Positions 1-8,837 of a stretch of 64,000 bases of DNA are shown one piece after another (the stretch's first letter is position 1; every line of letters begins with the position of its first letter). This DNA comes from an uncultured Eubacteriales bacterium (GTDB taxonomy: Bacteria; Bacillota; Clostridia; Christensenellales; Aristaeellaceae). The notes below the pieces were generated by a model, which saw only the letters and a program-made list of their open reading frames with translations, was not told the DNA's origin and searched no databases. Both the position numbers and the translations under genes were made by a program. The stretch spans positions 124,001 through 188,000 of the forward strand of contig CACWXP010000002.1 in assembly GCA_902764875.1 (NCBI GenBank), written 5' to 3'.

Positions 1-717
1 CGGATGGCGAACATCCCCGGACTGCTGGACGCGGCGAAGATCTCGCTGATGCGCACGGTGATCGGGACGATCCTGACGGTGATGATCGCGGCATTCCTGG
101 GATATATGTTCACCCGGGATACCATGTGGAAGCGGAAACTGTGGTTCCGGTTTGTGGCCGTTACGATGTACTTCAACGCCGGCATCATTCCGTGGGTTTT
201 GTGCATGCGGAACCTGGGACTGAACAACAACTTCTGGGGATACATTTTCCCGATGGTGGTTCAGCCGTTCTACATCATCCTTTGCAAGACCTACTGTGAA
301 TCCGTGCCGAAGGAGCTGCAGGAAGCCGCCGAAATTGATGGGGCCGGTACGCTGCGCGTGTTCTGGCAGATTATGCTGCCGGTGATCAAACCGATCCTGG
401 CGACGATTGCGATTTTCGCAGCGGTGAACCAATGGAACTCCTTCCAGGATAACCTGCTGCTGATGACGAACCGGCCGGACCTGAACACACTGCAGTACGT
501 GCTGTATCAATACATTACACAGGCGAACAGCCTGAAGGCGCTGCTGAGCAACACAACGAACTCCAGCGCGATTATCGCGGGCCTGCAGACGGCCGCAACG
601 GCTACTTCCATCCGCATGTCGGTGACGGTGGTTGTGGTGCTGCCCGTGATGCTGATCTATCCCTTCTTCCAGCGGTACTTCACGAAGGGCATCATGATCG
701 GCGCGGTGAAAGGTTGA
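1..717 (+). CDS. Carbohydrate ABC transporter permease (LplC/YtcP-like), 5' partial
   Basis: Inner-membrane permease of a binding-protein-dependent sugar ABC importer. The frame is open from the first base of the window, and 238 residues are present against about 290-300 for the family, so the first 50-60 residues (first helix) lie upstream. Several hydrophobic helices are visible. The cytoplasmic EAA loop that docks the ATPase is clear: EAAEIDGAG followed by IMLPVIKP. The matching solute-binding protein follows after 47 bases, as in Lpl/Ytc systems, so the second permease is probably just upstream. The ATPase is not in the window and may be a shared MsmX-type subunit (inference). Substrate unknown; oligosaccharide likely. 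Confidence 0.9.
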   Translation, partial: RMANIPGLLDAAKISLMRTVIGTILTVMIAAFLGYMFTRDTMWKRKLWFRFVAVTMYFNAGIIPWVLCMRNLGLNNNFWGYIFPMVVQPFYIILCKTYCESVPKELQEAAEIDGAGTLRVFWQIMLPVIKPILATIAIFAAVNQWNSFQDNLLLMTNRPDLNTLQYVLYQYITQANSLKALLSNTTNSSAIIAGLQTAATATSIRMSVTVVVVLPVMLIYPFFQRYFTKGIMIGAVKG

Positions 718-764
718 GATGAAGGCGAGTTTGCCTTACATCATATAAAAAAGGAGGGTATTCT

Positions 765-2450
765 ATGAAACGGTTTCTGTCTGTCCTGCTGACGTTGGCT
801 CTGCTCATGAGCCTGGTGACCGTCAGCGCGGTGGCCGAAGGAGAAAAAGAGCTCCTGACCATCGACATCTATGATGATGCCGCCAACTACAATGGCATCC
901 AGTCCGGCTGGTTTGCGAAGATCGTGAAGGACAAGTTCAACCTTGAACTGAACATCATCGCTTCCCAGGTGGTCGGCAACACGATCTATGCCACCCGCGC
1001 CGAAGAAGGCAACCTGGGCGACATTATCATCGTGGACAAGGCCAAGTTCCCGGAAATCGTTGAAGCCGGCCTCGCGCGCGACATCAGCGACAAGATCGTG
1101 AACTGCGAAAACATCATGAAGTTCAAGACCCAGATCGACGTTTACAACAAGGGCCTGACCGGCGAAGACGGAAAATACTACGGCATCCCCACCGAGATGA
1201 CCGACACCGCTCCCGACACCCTGACGGACGACGTGATCTACTCCAGCCCGATGCTGCGCTGGGACCTGTACAAAGAGATCGGCTCTCCGAAGCTGGAGAC
1301 CCTGGACGACCTGCTGGCCGCTCTGGAAAAGATCCATGAGATTCACCCCACCAACGAAGAAGGCGATCCCGCTTATCCCTTCTCCTTGTGGCCCGACTGG
1401 GACGGCAACGACAACATGGTCGGCCCGGCGAACGTTGTGCAGCTGACCACCTGGTACGGCCAGAAGCTGAAGGGCAGCGCGCTGCTGCAGCCCGACTACA
1501 GCTTCAAGCCCCTGTATGACAAGGACGGTGCCTACTACAAGATCACGAAGTTCCTGAACCAGGCTTATCAGAAGGGTCTGGTGGATCCGGACAGCGGCAC
1601 CCAGAACTGGGACAACGCCTGCGCCAAGATGTCCAGCGGACGCGTGGATATCTTCTGGTACAGCTGGCAGGTCGGTTTCTGGAACAGCCTGGATCGGCTG
1701 CAGGCCGGCACGGCTTTCCGCTTCATCCCCGTGGGCGACATGACCTTCTATGCTGATGCTGACCGGTACTACGGCTCCGACCGTATGTTCGGCGTGGGCG
1801 GCAAAGTTGAAGGCGAGAAGTATGACCGCATCATGGAATTCCTTGACTGGTATGCCAGCCCCGAAGGAGCGACCATCCAGCACTGCGGCCTGAAGGACTT
1901 CAACTACACTGTGAACGAAGACGGCACCTTCACGCCCATCAACGACAACGCTCTGATGGACAACCTGCCCGTTCCGGAAGAATACGGCGGCGGCGGATAT
2001 GACGACGGTTACAACGACATCAACCAGTGGATCGTTTCCTCCCTGTGCATCAACCCCATCACCGGTGAGCGGTTTGCCCAGAAGTTCTGGAAGAGCTACA
2101 AGGAAATGAACATGACCGAAATGAAGAAAGAATGGGCCGAAATGTTCGGTGCCGAGGACGATGTTGCCTGGATGAAGGCCAATGGCAAACTGTTGGCCAT
2201 GCCGAGCGTTGACTTTACGCCCGCCGCGGACAATAACGACATCGCTTCCTTGCGTGCTGAGATCAATGCTTCCCTGTGCGAATACACATGGAACCTGATC
2301 ATGACCTGCAACACGGACGACGAATTCGAAGCCATGTGGGCTGAGATGGTCGAGACCCTGGACGGCTTCGGCTACAAAGATCTGTACGAGTATGACTGCG
2401 GCATGTGGCAGCCCGAAATCGACGCCAAGAAAGCAGCAGCCGGACTGTAA
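765..2450 (+). CDS. Extracellular sugar-binding protein (LplA/YtcQ-like)
   Basis: Substrate-binding component of the ABC importer whose permease ends 47 bases upstream. The start follows a strong AAAGGAGG site. Residues 1-25 form a signal peptide (MKRF, Leu-rich core, VSAVAEG). No lipobox cysteine is visible, so cleavage by signal peptidase I is suggested and membrane anchoring is unclear. At 561 residues it has the long form typical of the LplA group. The mature part has many Trp, Tyr and Asp residues as in sugar-binding lobes. A strong hairpin terminator follows at 2489-2516. Ligand not deducible; the downstream beta-helix protein and esterase suggest a plant cell-wall oligosaccharide. Confidence 0.88.
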   Translation: MKRFLSVLLTLALLMSLVTVSAVAEGEKELLTIDIYDDAANYNGIQSGWFAKIVKDKFNLELNIIASQVVGNTIYATRAEEGNLGDIIIVDKAKFPEIVEAGLARDISDKIVNCENIMKFKTQIDVYNKGLTGEDGKYYGIPTEMTDTAPDTLTDDVIYSSPMLRWDLYKEIGSPKLETLDDLLAALEKIHEIHPTNEEGDPAYPFSLWPDWDGNDNMVGPANVVQLTTWYGQKLKGSALLQPDYSFKPLYDKDGAYYKITKFLNQAYQKGLVDPDSGTQNWDNACAKMSSGRVDIFWYSWQVGFWNSLDRLQAGTAFRFIPVGDMTFYADADRYYGSDRMFGVGGKVEGEKYDRIMEFLDWYASPEGATIQHCGLKDFNYTVNEDGTFTPINDNALMDNLPVPEEYGGGGYDDGYNDINQWIVSSLCINPITGERFAQKFWKSYKEMNMTEMKKEWAEMFGAEDDVAWMKANGKLLAMPSVDFTPAADNNDIASLRAEINASLCEYTWNLIMTCNTDDEFEAMWAEMVETLDGFGYKDLYEYDCGMWQPEIDAKKAAAGL

Positions 2451-2488
2451 TCCGCAAAAAACGATTTAAAAGGGATGAATAACCCTTG

Positions 2489-2516
2489 GGGGCGCTCCTG
2501 CGGGGGCGCCCCTTTT
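2489..2516 (+). terminator. Rho-independent terminator after the binding protein
   Basis: GGGGCGC (2489-2495) pairs with GCGCCCC (2506-2512) and is followed by TTTT (2513-2516). It closes or attenuates the transporter transcript before the beta-helix gene. Confidence 0.8.
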
Positions 2517-2544
2517 CAACCAAAATTACAGGAGGTAACCACAG

Positions 2545-4455
2545 ATGCGGAAGGATCTTTCGGCGATCCTGCCGGACGGCAGCACTTTTGAATTCTGGGA
2601 AAAGGACCCCGAATGGACACGGGAACTATTTGTCAGCAATACAGATCCGGCAGCGTCCGACGGGAACGACGGCAGCGAAGAAAAACCCTTCCGCACCATT
2701 GGGAAAGCTGCCGCCGTCGCGACGCCCGGTACGCGGATCCGGATTCACGCCGGCATCTATCGGGAATGCGTGCGACCCGAACAGGGCGGCACGGGACCGG
2801 AACACATGATTTCTTACGAATCCTATGGGGACGGGGACGTGGTGATCCGCGCCTCGGAGGAAGTGACGGAATTCAAAAAGAGCGAAGGATGGATGCTGTT
2901 CCGGGGATTTGGCACGACAAATGAAAAGGAGGACATCCAGATCTGGGAATACGACCTGGATCCGGACCTTTTCAGGGGATACAACCCTTTCTGCGCGGTG
3001 AACATTCTGCACGACCGGCTGTTCATCGAATACGACAAGACGGATATGACCCCCTATCTGAACCGGCGGGGGTGCGTGTTCTGCGACGGAAAACCTTTGA
3101 AGCAGGTGCCGCTCTACAACGGGATGGGGCAGGAAGACGGCACCTATTGGGTTGAAGCCAACGGTATGAAGGTTCATTTCCGGCTGGCATGCGACAAAGA
3201 CCCGAAGAATCACCGGATTGAGGTGACGGTTCGGGAACAGTGCTTCGCACCGGAAAAAGAATTCCTGAACTACATCCGGGTGAAGGGACTGAAATGCGAA
3301 CACGCGGCGACCGGCGCGCCGGTTCCGCAGCGGGGAGCTATTTCCGCACACCGGGGTCATCACTGGATTATCGAAGACTGCGAAGTGAACTGGTCCAACG
3401 GCGTTGGGATCGACGTAGGGCATGAATGCTGGCACCACACGCACACGGCGGACGAGACGATTGGATACAGCGTGATCCGGAACTGCCGGATCCGGGACGT
3501 GGGCGTATGCGGCATTGCCGGAATGTTTGCCGAGCGAATGCTGATTGAAGACAACGTGATCGAAGGCACCGGATGGCAGAAGATGGAGCTGAGCTGGGAA
3601 GCGGGGGCCATTAAACTGCACAACAGCGTGAACGGGCTGATCCGGGACAACGTTTTCCGGAACACCCTGCGGGCTGATCACATCTGGCTGGACTGCGGAA
3701 ACGAAAACAACCGGATTTGCGGGAATCTGTTCCTGGACGGCATTGAGCAGCGGGAAGCGATCTTCATCGAATGCACCCGGGACGGGATCAACCTGATTGA
3801 CCACAACATCATCTGGAACGTGGAAGGGCGGTTTGATCCCGCGAAGGTTCCCGCGGAGCCGGGATCCTCCGGATGGTACAAGACGCGGGAGCTGGACGTG
3901 ATCAACGGATACGGCATCTACGGCGAAGGGACGGACCGGCTGCGCATTGAAAACAACCTGATCGGCAAATGCCGGCACAGCGGATACTACCTGAAACCAG
4001 TGGGATTCCGGATGCACGGACTGGAACGGGGCGGAACCTCACGGGACGCGAAGATTTTCAACAACATCTTCTACGACTGCGGAGAGGCGGCGATTGTTTT
4101 CCCGACGCGGGACAACGAGGCGGAGGGGAACCTGTATGTGCGGCTGCAGGGCGGATACCTGCGGGTGATGTATCCGGAACCGGAAGTATGCCTGAACCTT
4201 CCGGCCTGGCAGGAATTTTGCGGATTTGACCTGGAAGGGCAGAACGGCTGGTTCGACATTGATTTTAACCGAGAGAGCGGTACGGTGACCTTCCGGAAAG
4301 CGGCGGAGAAGCCTTTCGGATTCCGGAACCAGCTGGAGCGGCTGAAGATGATTCTGGATCCGGGAGAGGTTCGGGAAGGGGCCGGGCCCTGGAAAACATG
4401 GAAGAAGACCGGCGAGGGCGAATATCAGACGAATGTTGCCGAAATGGGAGAATAA
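2545..4455 (+). CDS. Right-handed parallel beta-helix protein (pectate-lyase-like fold)
   Basis: 636 residues with no signal peptide, so probably cytoplasmic. The N-terminal segment LFVSNTDPAASDGNDGSEEK followed by PFRTIGKAA matches the DUF1565 entry module of beta-helix polysaccharide enzymes (known pattern: an SDGNDG-type loop, then P-F-x-T-I). The central part has repeated short strands such as IRDNVFRNT, RICGNLFLDG and RIENNLIGK, typical of stacked helix coils with Asn ladders. Start chosen from AGGAGGTAACCACAG. It lies between a sugar transporter and an esterase, suggesting a lyase or glycosidase acting on imported oligosaccharides. I cannot assign a CAZy family. Confidence 0.8.
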   Translation: MRKDLSAILPDGSTFEFWEKDPEWTRELFVSNTDPAASDGNDGSEEKPFRTIGKAAAVATPGTRIRIHAGIYRECVRPEQGGTGPEHMISYESYGDGDVVIRASEEVTEFKKSEGWMLFRGFGTTNEKEDIQIWEYDLDPDLFRGYNPFCAVNILHDRLFIEYDKTDMTPYLNRRGCVFCDGKPLKQVPLYNGMGQEDGTYWVEANGMKVHFRLACDKDPKNHRIEVTVREQCFAPEKEFLNYIRVKGLKCEHAATGAPVPQRGAISAHRGHHWIIEDCEVNWSNGVGIDVGHECWHHTHTADETIGYSVIRNCRIRDVGVCGIAGMFAERMLIEDNVIEGTGWQKMELSWEAGAIKLHNSVNGLIRDNVFRNTLRADHIWLDCGNENNRICGNLFLDGIEQREAIFIECTRDGINLIDHNIIWNVEGRFDPAKVPAEPGSSGWYKTRELDVINGYGIYGEGTDRLRIENNLIGKCRHSGYYLKPVGFRMHGLERGGTSRDAKIFNNIFYDCGEAAIVFPTRDNEAEGNLYVRLQGGYLRVMYPEPEVCLNLPAWQEFCGFDLEGQNGWFDIDFNRESGTVTFRKAAEKPFGFRNQLERLKMILDPGEVREGAGPWKTWKKTGEGEYQTNVAEMGE

Positions 4456-4499
4456 CAGCGGAAAGCATATGAAGGAAGCAGAACGGGAGGAGAAGGAAA

Positions 4500-6029
4500 A
4501 TGCTTCGACAGGTGAAAACGGAGAACGGATGGGTGCGCGGCATTGAAGCGGCGGATCCGCGGATCACGGCTTTTAAGGGCGTTCCTTTTGCCGCACCGCC
4601 AGTGGGCAAGAACCGCTGGCGCGCACCGCAGCCCTGCGAGAACTGGGCCGGGATCCGGGACTGCTCCCGATTCGCCCCGATTTCCATGCAATGGATTCCG
4701 GGACTGGGGGACGACATTTACTGCCGGGAATGGCACGTGGATCCGGACATCCCGATGAGCGAGGACTGCCTGTACCTGAACATTTGGACAAACGCGAAGA
4801 AAGCGGACGAGAAGATGCCGGTGCTGGTGTGGTTCTTCGGCGGCGGTCTTCAATGCGGATATCCGGCGGAGATGGAATTTGACGGGGAACGGATTGCGCG
4901 GCGCGGCATCGTTGTGGTTACGGTGAATTATCGCGTCGGGGCGCTTGGGTTCCTGACACATCCGGAGATTACGGAGGAGGCGCCGGACGCACCGGCCAAC
5001 TTCGGCAATCTGGACCAGCAGGCGGGGCTGCGCTGGGTACAGCGGAACATCGCGGCCTTCGGCGGGGATCCTGCGAAGGTGACAATCGCGGGACAGTCCG
5101 CCGGCGGCGGCAGCGTGATGAGCCAGCTGGCCTGCCCGGACAACAAAGGGCTGTTCCGGAACACGGTGGTGATGAGCGCGATGATTTTCGACCCCTACAT
5201 GCGCCGGGAGATCGGCCGGCCGGAACTGCTGAAAGACGCGGAAAAGAAGGGGGAGGATTTCTTCGCTTTCCTGGGCGTGCAAACCCTGAAGGATGCCCGG
5301 GGGATGGACGCAGTGAAGCTGCAGCGGAGCTATGAAAAATACATGGAGAGCCATGTGCCCTTCTTTACGGTTCAGGACGACCGGTTCTGTATCGGCGATC
5401 CGATCGCACTTTACCGGGCGGGGAAATGCGTGGACACCGTGATGATGGCCGGGAACACGGGCAGTGAATTTCTGAACACGATCGACGCGGCGGACGAAGC
5501 GGGACTGAAGGCGGAAGCGGAACGGCTGTTCGGCGACAAAGCCGACACATTCCTCGCCATTCCGGAAAGCCGGCAAAAGACGGAAGACCTTGGATACGCG
5601 GCGGCCAGCGGAATTGAATGCACGGTGAAGGGAACAATATCCGACATTGCAAAGACCGGACGAAAAGGATACGTTTACTGCTTCGATCCGGACATTCCCG
5701 GATGGGACGATCCGGGGACCTTCCATTCCTCGGACCTTTGGTTCTGGTTTGAAACACTGGCAAAGTGCTGGCGACCCTTCGTCGGAAGGCACTACGACCT
5801 GGCGAGACAGATGTGCGACTACTTCTGCAACTTCATTAAGACCAGCAACCCGAACGGGAAAGACCTGAACGGGGAGACGCTGCCGAAATGGGGCGCATGG
5901 ACGGAAGAGACGCCTTGTACGATGACCTTTACCGGGAGCGGGGCGAAACCGGTGACGGAGGCGCTTCCGCCGCTGAAGGCGTTTTTGAAGGAACGGATTA
6001 TGGATCGGATGCGCTCTATTAGGGTTTAG
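4500..6029 (+). CDS. Type-B carboxylesterase (PnbA-like)
   Basis: Cytosolic alpha/beta-hydrolase esterase of 509 residues with no signal peptide. Visible motifs: SEDCLYLNIW, the nucleophile elbow GQSAGG (Ser200), a likely acid in GNTGSEF (Glu323) and the catalytic His in FHSSDLWFW (His409). The oxyanion-hole segment reads FFGGGLQ rather than the usual HGGGF. A GGGAGGAGAAGG site precedes the ATG. Downstream of the beta-helix gene and sugar transporter, it may remove acetyl or other ester groups from imported plant oligosaccharides (inference). The family also includes generic esterases, so the substrate is open. Confidence 0.88.
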   Translation: MLRQVKTENGWVRGIEAADPRITAFKGVPFAAPPVGKNRWRAPQPCENWAGIRDCSRFAPISMQWIPGLGDDIYCREWHVDPDIPMSEDCLYLNIWTNAKKADEKMPVLVWFFGGGLQCGYPAEMEFDGERIARRGIVVVTVNYRVGALGFLTHPEITEEAPDAPANFGNLDQQAGLRWVQRNIAAFGGDPAKVTIAGQSAGGGSVMSQLACPDNKGLFRNTVVMSAMIFDPYMRREIGRPELLKDAEKKGEDFFAFLGVQTLKDARGMDAVKLQRSYEKYMESHVPFFTVQDDRFCIGDPIALYRAGKCVDTVMMAGNTGSEFLNTIDAADEAGLKAEAERLFGDKADTFLAIPESRQKTEDLGYAAASGIECTVKGTISDIAKTGRKGYVYCFDPDIPGWDDPGTFHSSDLWFWFETLAKCWRPFVGRHYDLARQMCDYFCNFIKTSNPNGKDLNGETLPKWGAWTEETPCTMTFTGSGAKPVTEALPPLKAFLKERIMDRMRSIRV

Positions 6030-6078
6030 GGGAACCGCGCTGCGGTGCGGCAGTGGATAGTGAATAGTGAATCGTACA

Positions 6079-6108
6079 AAAAACGGCCCGGTTCTTTCGA
6101 ACCGGGCC
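6079..6108 (-). terminator. Strong terminator of the flavoprotein gene
   Basis: Perfect 10-bp stem GGCCCGGTTC (6085-6094) / GAACCGGGCC (6099-6108) with loop TTTC. Read on the minus strand the stem is followed by a six-T run (complement of the A run at 6079-6083), so it ends the 6125-8611 transcript. It may also stop the esterase transcript. Confidence 0.88.
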
Positions 6109-6124
6109 TTGGTATCACCTTAAA

Positions 6125-8611
6125 TTACTTGTTGTCAGCGTCGATCGCGTTGGCGGCGGTACGGCCGGAAACGAAGATTTCGACGATGGCGTTGCCGCCC
6201 AGACGGTTGCCGGCGTGGATACCACCGGTGACTTCACCCGCAGCGTAGAGGCCGGGGATGATTTCGCCTTCGGTGTTCAGCACGTGGCGCTGGACGTCGA
6301 CTTTCAGACCGCCCATGGTGTGGTGGGTGGAGGGAGCCATCAGACGGACAAACACCTCGGTGTTGTCGAGGTCGTAGGTTTCGGTCTTGTACTTGCCGCT
6401 TTCGTCCTTTTCGACATTACCGATGGTGCGGGAGAAGACTTTCTTGCCCACATCCGGGAATTCGGCGGAACCGGTGTTGGCCTTGGCCATGACCGCTTCG
6501 TCATACGCCTTGACGGTTGCCAGCATGGTGGCTGCGTCGGCCGTGACATCCTTGAATTCGGGATTCTGCAGGAGCTTGGAGAGCTCTTCTTCGTTGCACT
6601 TGATCTTGTAGTAACGGCCTTCGAAGGCATCCTTGGTCAGCTGTGCAGTGGGCGGGCCGGGGATGTGCTGTTCCGCATTGAAGAACTCAATGAAGACGCC
6701 GGGTGTTCCGTTCTTGACAACGCCGTTGCGGAACTCTGCCAGAGACAGCACGTCGCGCTCGGAACCTTCGTCCACGAAACGCTTGCCGGTTACGGGGCTG
6801 ACCCAGCAGGCATAGGTGCCGGAACCAAAGGCCAGGTTGCCGTTGTCGACCCAGGAGATGGGCATCAGCTGGGTGAAGTTCATGCCGGTGGTATCCGCGC
6901 CGATCGCCGTCGCCATGTTGATACCGTCGCCGACCTGAGAAGAACGGTTGGTGGTCTTGGTGGAGGTGGTCAGATAGGCGCTGTCCCAGTACTGGTTGTC
7001 CTTGAGCACCATATCAATATTGGCAGCATAGCCGCCGGTGCACAGCACAACGCCCTTGTTGGCAAAGACATTGACTTCGGTTCCGTCGTACCGCTCGCCG
7101 GAAACACCGACAACCTTGCCTTTTCCATCGGTGAGCAGAGACTTGACGGTGGTGCGGGTGAGCACGTTTTCTTCACCGATCACGCCCAGGGGGCCCTGGA
7201 AGTAAACGATCCAGTTGCTCATCTGGGGAGCGGGATATTCGTTTTCACGATTCCACAGCGCACCGATCAGGGTGGGCTGGGTGTGCAGGAATTCAGCACC
7301 CATGTCTTCCAGCCACTCCTTGAGGCCCTGGCCGTCGCGGATGAACTGGGACACCAGATCGATGTCGCCATAGATCCATGCAGACTTGTCCGCTGTCTGG
7401 CGCAGGCCGCCGTAATAGGTCTGGAAGATGTGCAGGTTGATGGTGGAGAAGAGGGTCAGCTCGGTTTCGGGCGTTCCGGCATCGAGCTTGGGCTGCGCCC
7501 AATCCAGATAGGCCTGGATTTCCTTCTTCAGAGCCTGCAGAACGGGGAGGTATTCAGCATGCACACCATGCTTCGCGAGCTCGACATCGTCGCCGGCGAC
7601 GAACTCATGGGTCTTATAGAACTCTTCATCGAAGGGCTCTTCGCTCCAGGACAGGATGTTCTTGAGCACGTCGATGCAGCCCAGGTCGGACTTGACCTTG
7701 GAATACTTATTACCGTCACGGCCGTAGGTGCCTTCGGTGGCATCCGGATCCGCCGGATCCCAGACCAGGTACGGCATGACGGACTGGAACTGACCGCCGG
7801 AAACCAGCGTGTTGCCGCCGACTTCAGCGTTCTTTTCGAGGACCAGGACGGAATCGCCATTCTGGGTCGCCTGGGCAGCCGCAGCCATACCGGCACCGCC
7901 GCCGCCGACCACGACGATATCTACGGTCTTTTCAATGGGCGCCTGGGCAGGATGCTCGACCTTGTTGGCCTTGAAAGCATCCAGGTTGGTGCAGGCGGCC
8001 TGTTCGGCAGCAGCGTTCACCGCGTTACGCAGGGCACGGCCGGAGAAGGTCGCACCGGAAACGCCATCCACACCCGTTCCGTTGGCTGCGATCATATCCG
8101 GGATCATGATATCGAAGGCCGGGGTGCCGACATGAGCGGTTTCGACACTGTTGACAACTTCGATTGCAGTGATCGCGCTGTCGGAGAAGGTGACCTTCAC
8201 TTCGACAGGACCGTTGTAGCCATCGGCTGTCGCAGTGTATTCGCCGGCGGTGAAGGCGATGGCGGCGTCATCCGCGGGAGCGGCTTCGCCAACGGCCAGG
8301 ATGCTGTTGACAGCATTCACTATCGCCGTGCAGGTAAAGGTTGCTCCGGTGTTGACATCCACACCTTCGGCATTACCGTTGGCAAGGATTGCGGCGATGA
8401 CTTTTTCAATGGAATCTTCCCGGGGAACGGGATAGGTTTCGCCGGAGTCATCGACTTCCAGAGCGGTGATTTTTCCGTCCTCAACTTCAGCGGTTACCGT
8501 GACGGCACTGCCAAAGCCCTGTTCGGATGCAGTCTTCGTTTCAGCAGAAGCGAAAACCGTGCAGCCCAGCACAAGGCAGAGGGCCAGGAGAAGAGAAACG
8601 AGTTTCTTCAT
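6125..8611 (-). CDS. Secreted FMN/FAD flavoprotein reductase with two FMN-binding domains
   Basis: 828 residues. The ATG at 8611 is preferred over an upstream ATG because AAGG precedes it at good spacing and it begins a signal peptide (MKKLVSLLLALCLVLGC). Cys17 in VLGC could be a lipobox; cleavage after ASA is the alternative. Two FMN_bind domains follow, each with a covalent attachment motif: NTGAT (Thr91) and VSGAT (Thr188). From about 228 there is a fumarate-reductase-type FAD domain with VVVGGGGAG, HHTMGGLK and GNRLGGNAI. Where fumarate reductases have a QxHPT-type histidine this protein reads FTQLMPIS, so fumarate is doubtful as acceptor. Probably an anaerobic respiratory reductase at the cell surface, flavinylated by the ApbE encoded divergently. 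Acceptor unknown. Confidence 0.87.
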   Translation of the reverse strand: MKKLVSLLLALCLVLGCTVFASAETKTASEQGFGSAVTVTAEVEDGKITALEVDDSGETYPVPREDSIEKVIAAILANGNAEGVDVNTGATFTCTAIVNAVNSILAVGEAAPADDAAIAFTAGEYTATADGYNGPVEVKVTFSDSAITAIEVVNSVETAHVGTPAFDIMIPDMIAANGTGVDGVSGATFSGRALRNAVNAAAEQAACTNLDAFKANKVEHPAQAPIEKTVDIVVVGGGGAGMAAAAQATQNGDSVLVLEKNAEVGGNTLVSGGQFQSVMPYLVWDPADPDATEGTYGRDGNKYSKVKSDLGCIDVLKNILSWSEEPFDEEFYKTHEFVAGDDVELAKHGVHAEYLPVLQALKKEIQAYLDWAQPKLDAGTPETELTLFSTINLHIFQTYYGGLRQTADKSAWIYGDIDLVSQFIRDGQGLKEWLEDMGAEFLHTQPTLIGALWNRENEYPAPQMSNWIVYFQGPLGVIGEENVLTRTTVKSLLTDGKGKVVGVSGERYDGTEVNVFANKGVVLCTGGYAANIDMVLKDNQYWDSAYLTTSTKTTNRSSQVGDGINMATAIGADTTGMNFTQLMPISWVDNGNLAFGSGTYACWVSPVTGKRFVDEGSERDVLSLAEFRNGVVKNGTPGVFIEFFNAEQHIPGPPTAQLTKDAFEGRYYKIKCNEEELSKLLQNPEFKDVTADAATMLATVKAYDEAVMAKANTGSAEFPDVGKKVFSRTIGNVEKDESGKYKTETYDLDNTEVFVRLMAPSTHHTMGGLKVDVQRHVLNTEGEIIPGLYAAGEVTGGIHAGNRLGGNAIVEIFVSGRTAANAIDADNK

Positions 8612-8680
8612 AGGATCCTTCATCCTTTCTGAAAATATTGGATTTGATACGGACATCACACATGTCCGGACCGATGCAAT

Positions 8681-8710
8681 ATTCTACTCTTGAGTAAACG
8701 TTTGCGTCAA
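8681..8710 (-). promoter_or_regulatory. Promoter and LacI-type operator of the flavoprotein gene
   Basis: On the minus strand TTGACG (8705-8710), an 18-base spacer and TAGAAT (8681-8686). The spacer holds GTAAACGTTTGC (8694-8705 on +), centred on ACGT and resembling LacI/CcpA-family operators. A short inverted repeat GGACAT/ATGTCC (8651-8667) lies in the untranslated leader. Confidence 0.6.
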
Positions 8711-8837
8711 CCGGTTTTGACAGAAAAGTCAAAAATTGTTCGTACTTTTTTCGGAGAACGGCAGGAAAAAAGGAAAGGAACAGTGGAAAATATATGGATT
8801 TGTGATATGATATAAGAACGAAAGGGGGGGGATCAGC

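Noticed and set aside
6215-8632. Long plus-strand open frame of about 805 codons opposite the flavoprotein
   Set aside because: Composition is a reverse-complement shadow (Gly/Asp/Val-rich) with no recognisable motif; the minus-strand gene has all flavoprotein signatures.
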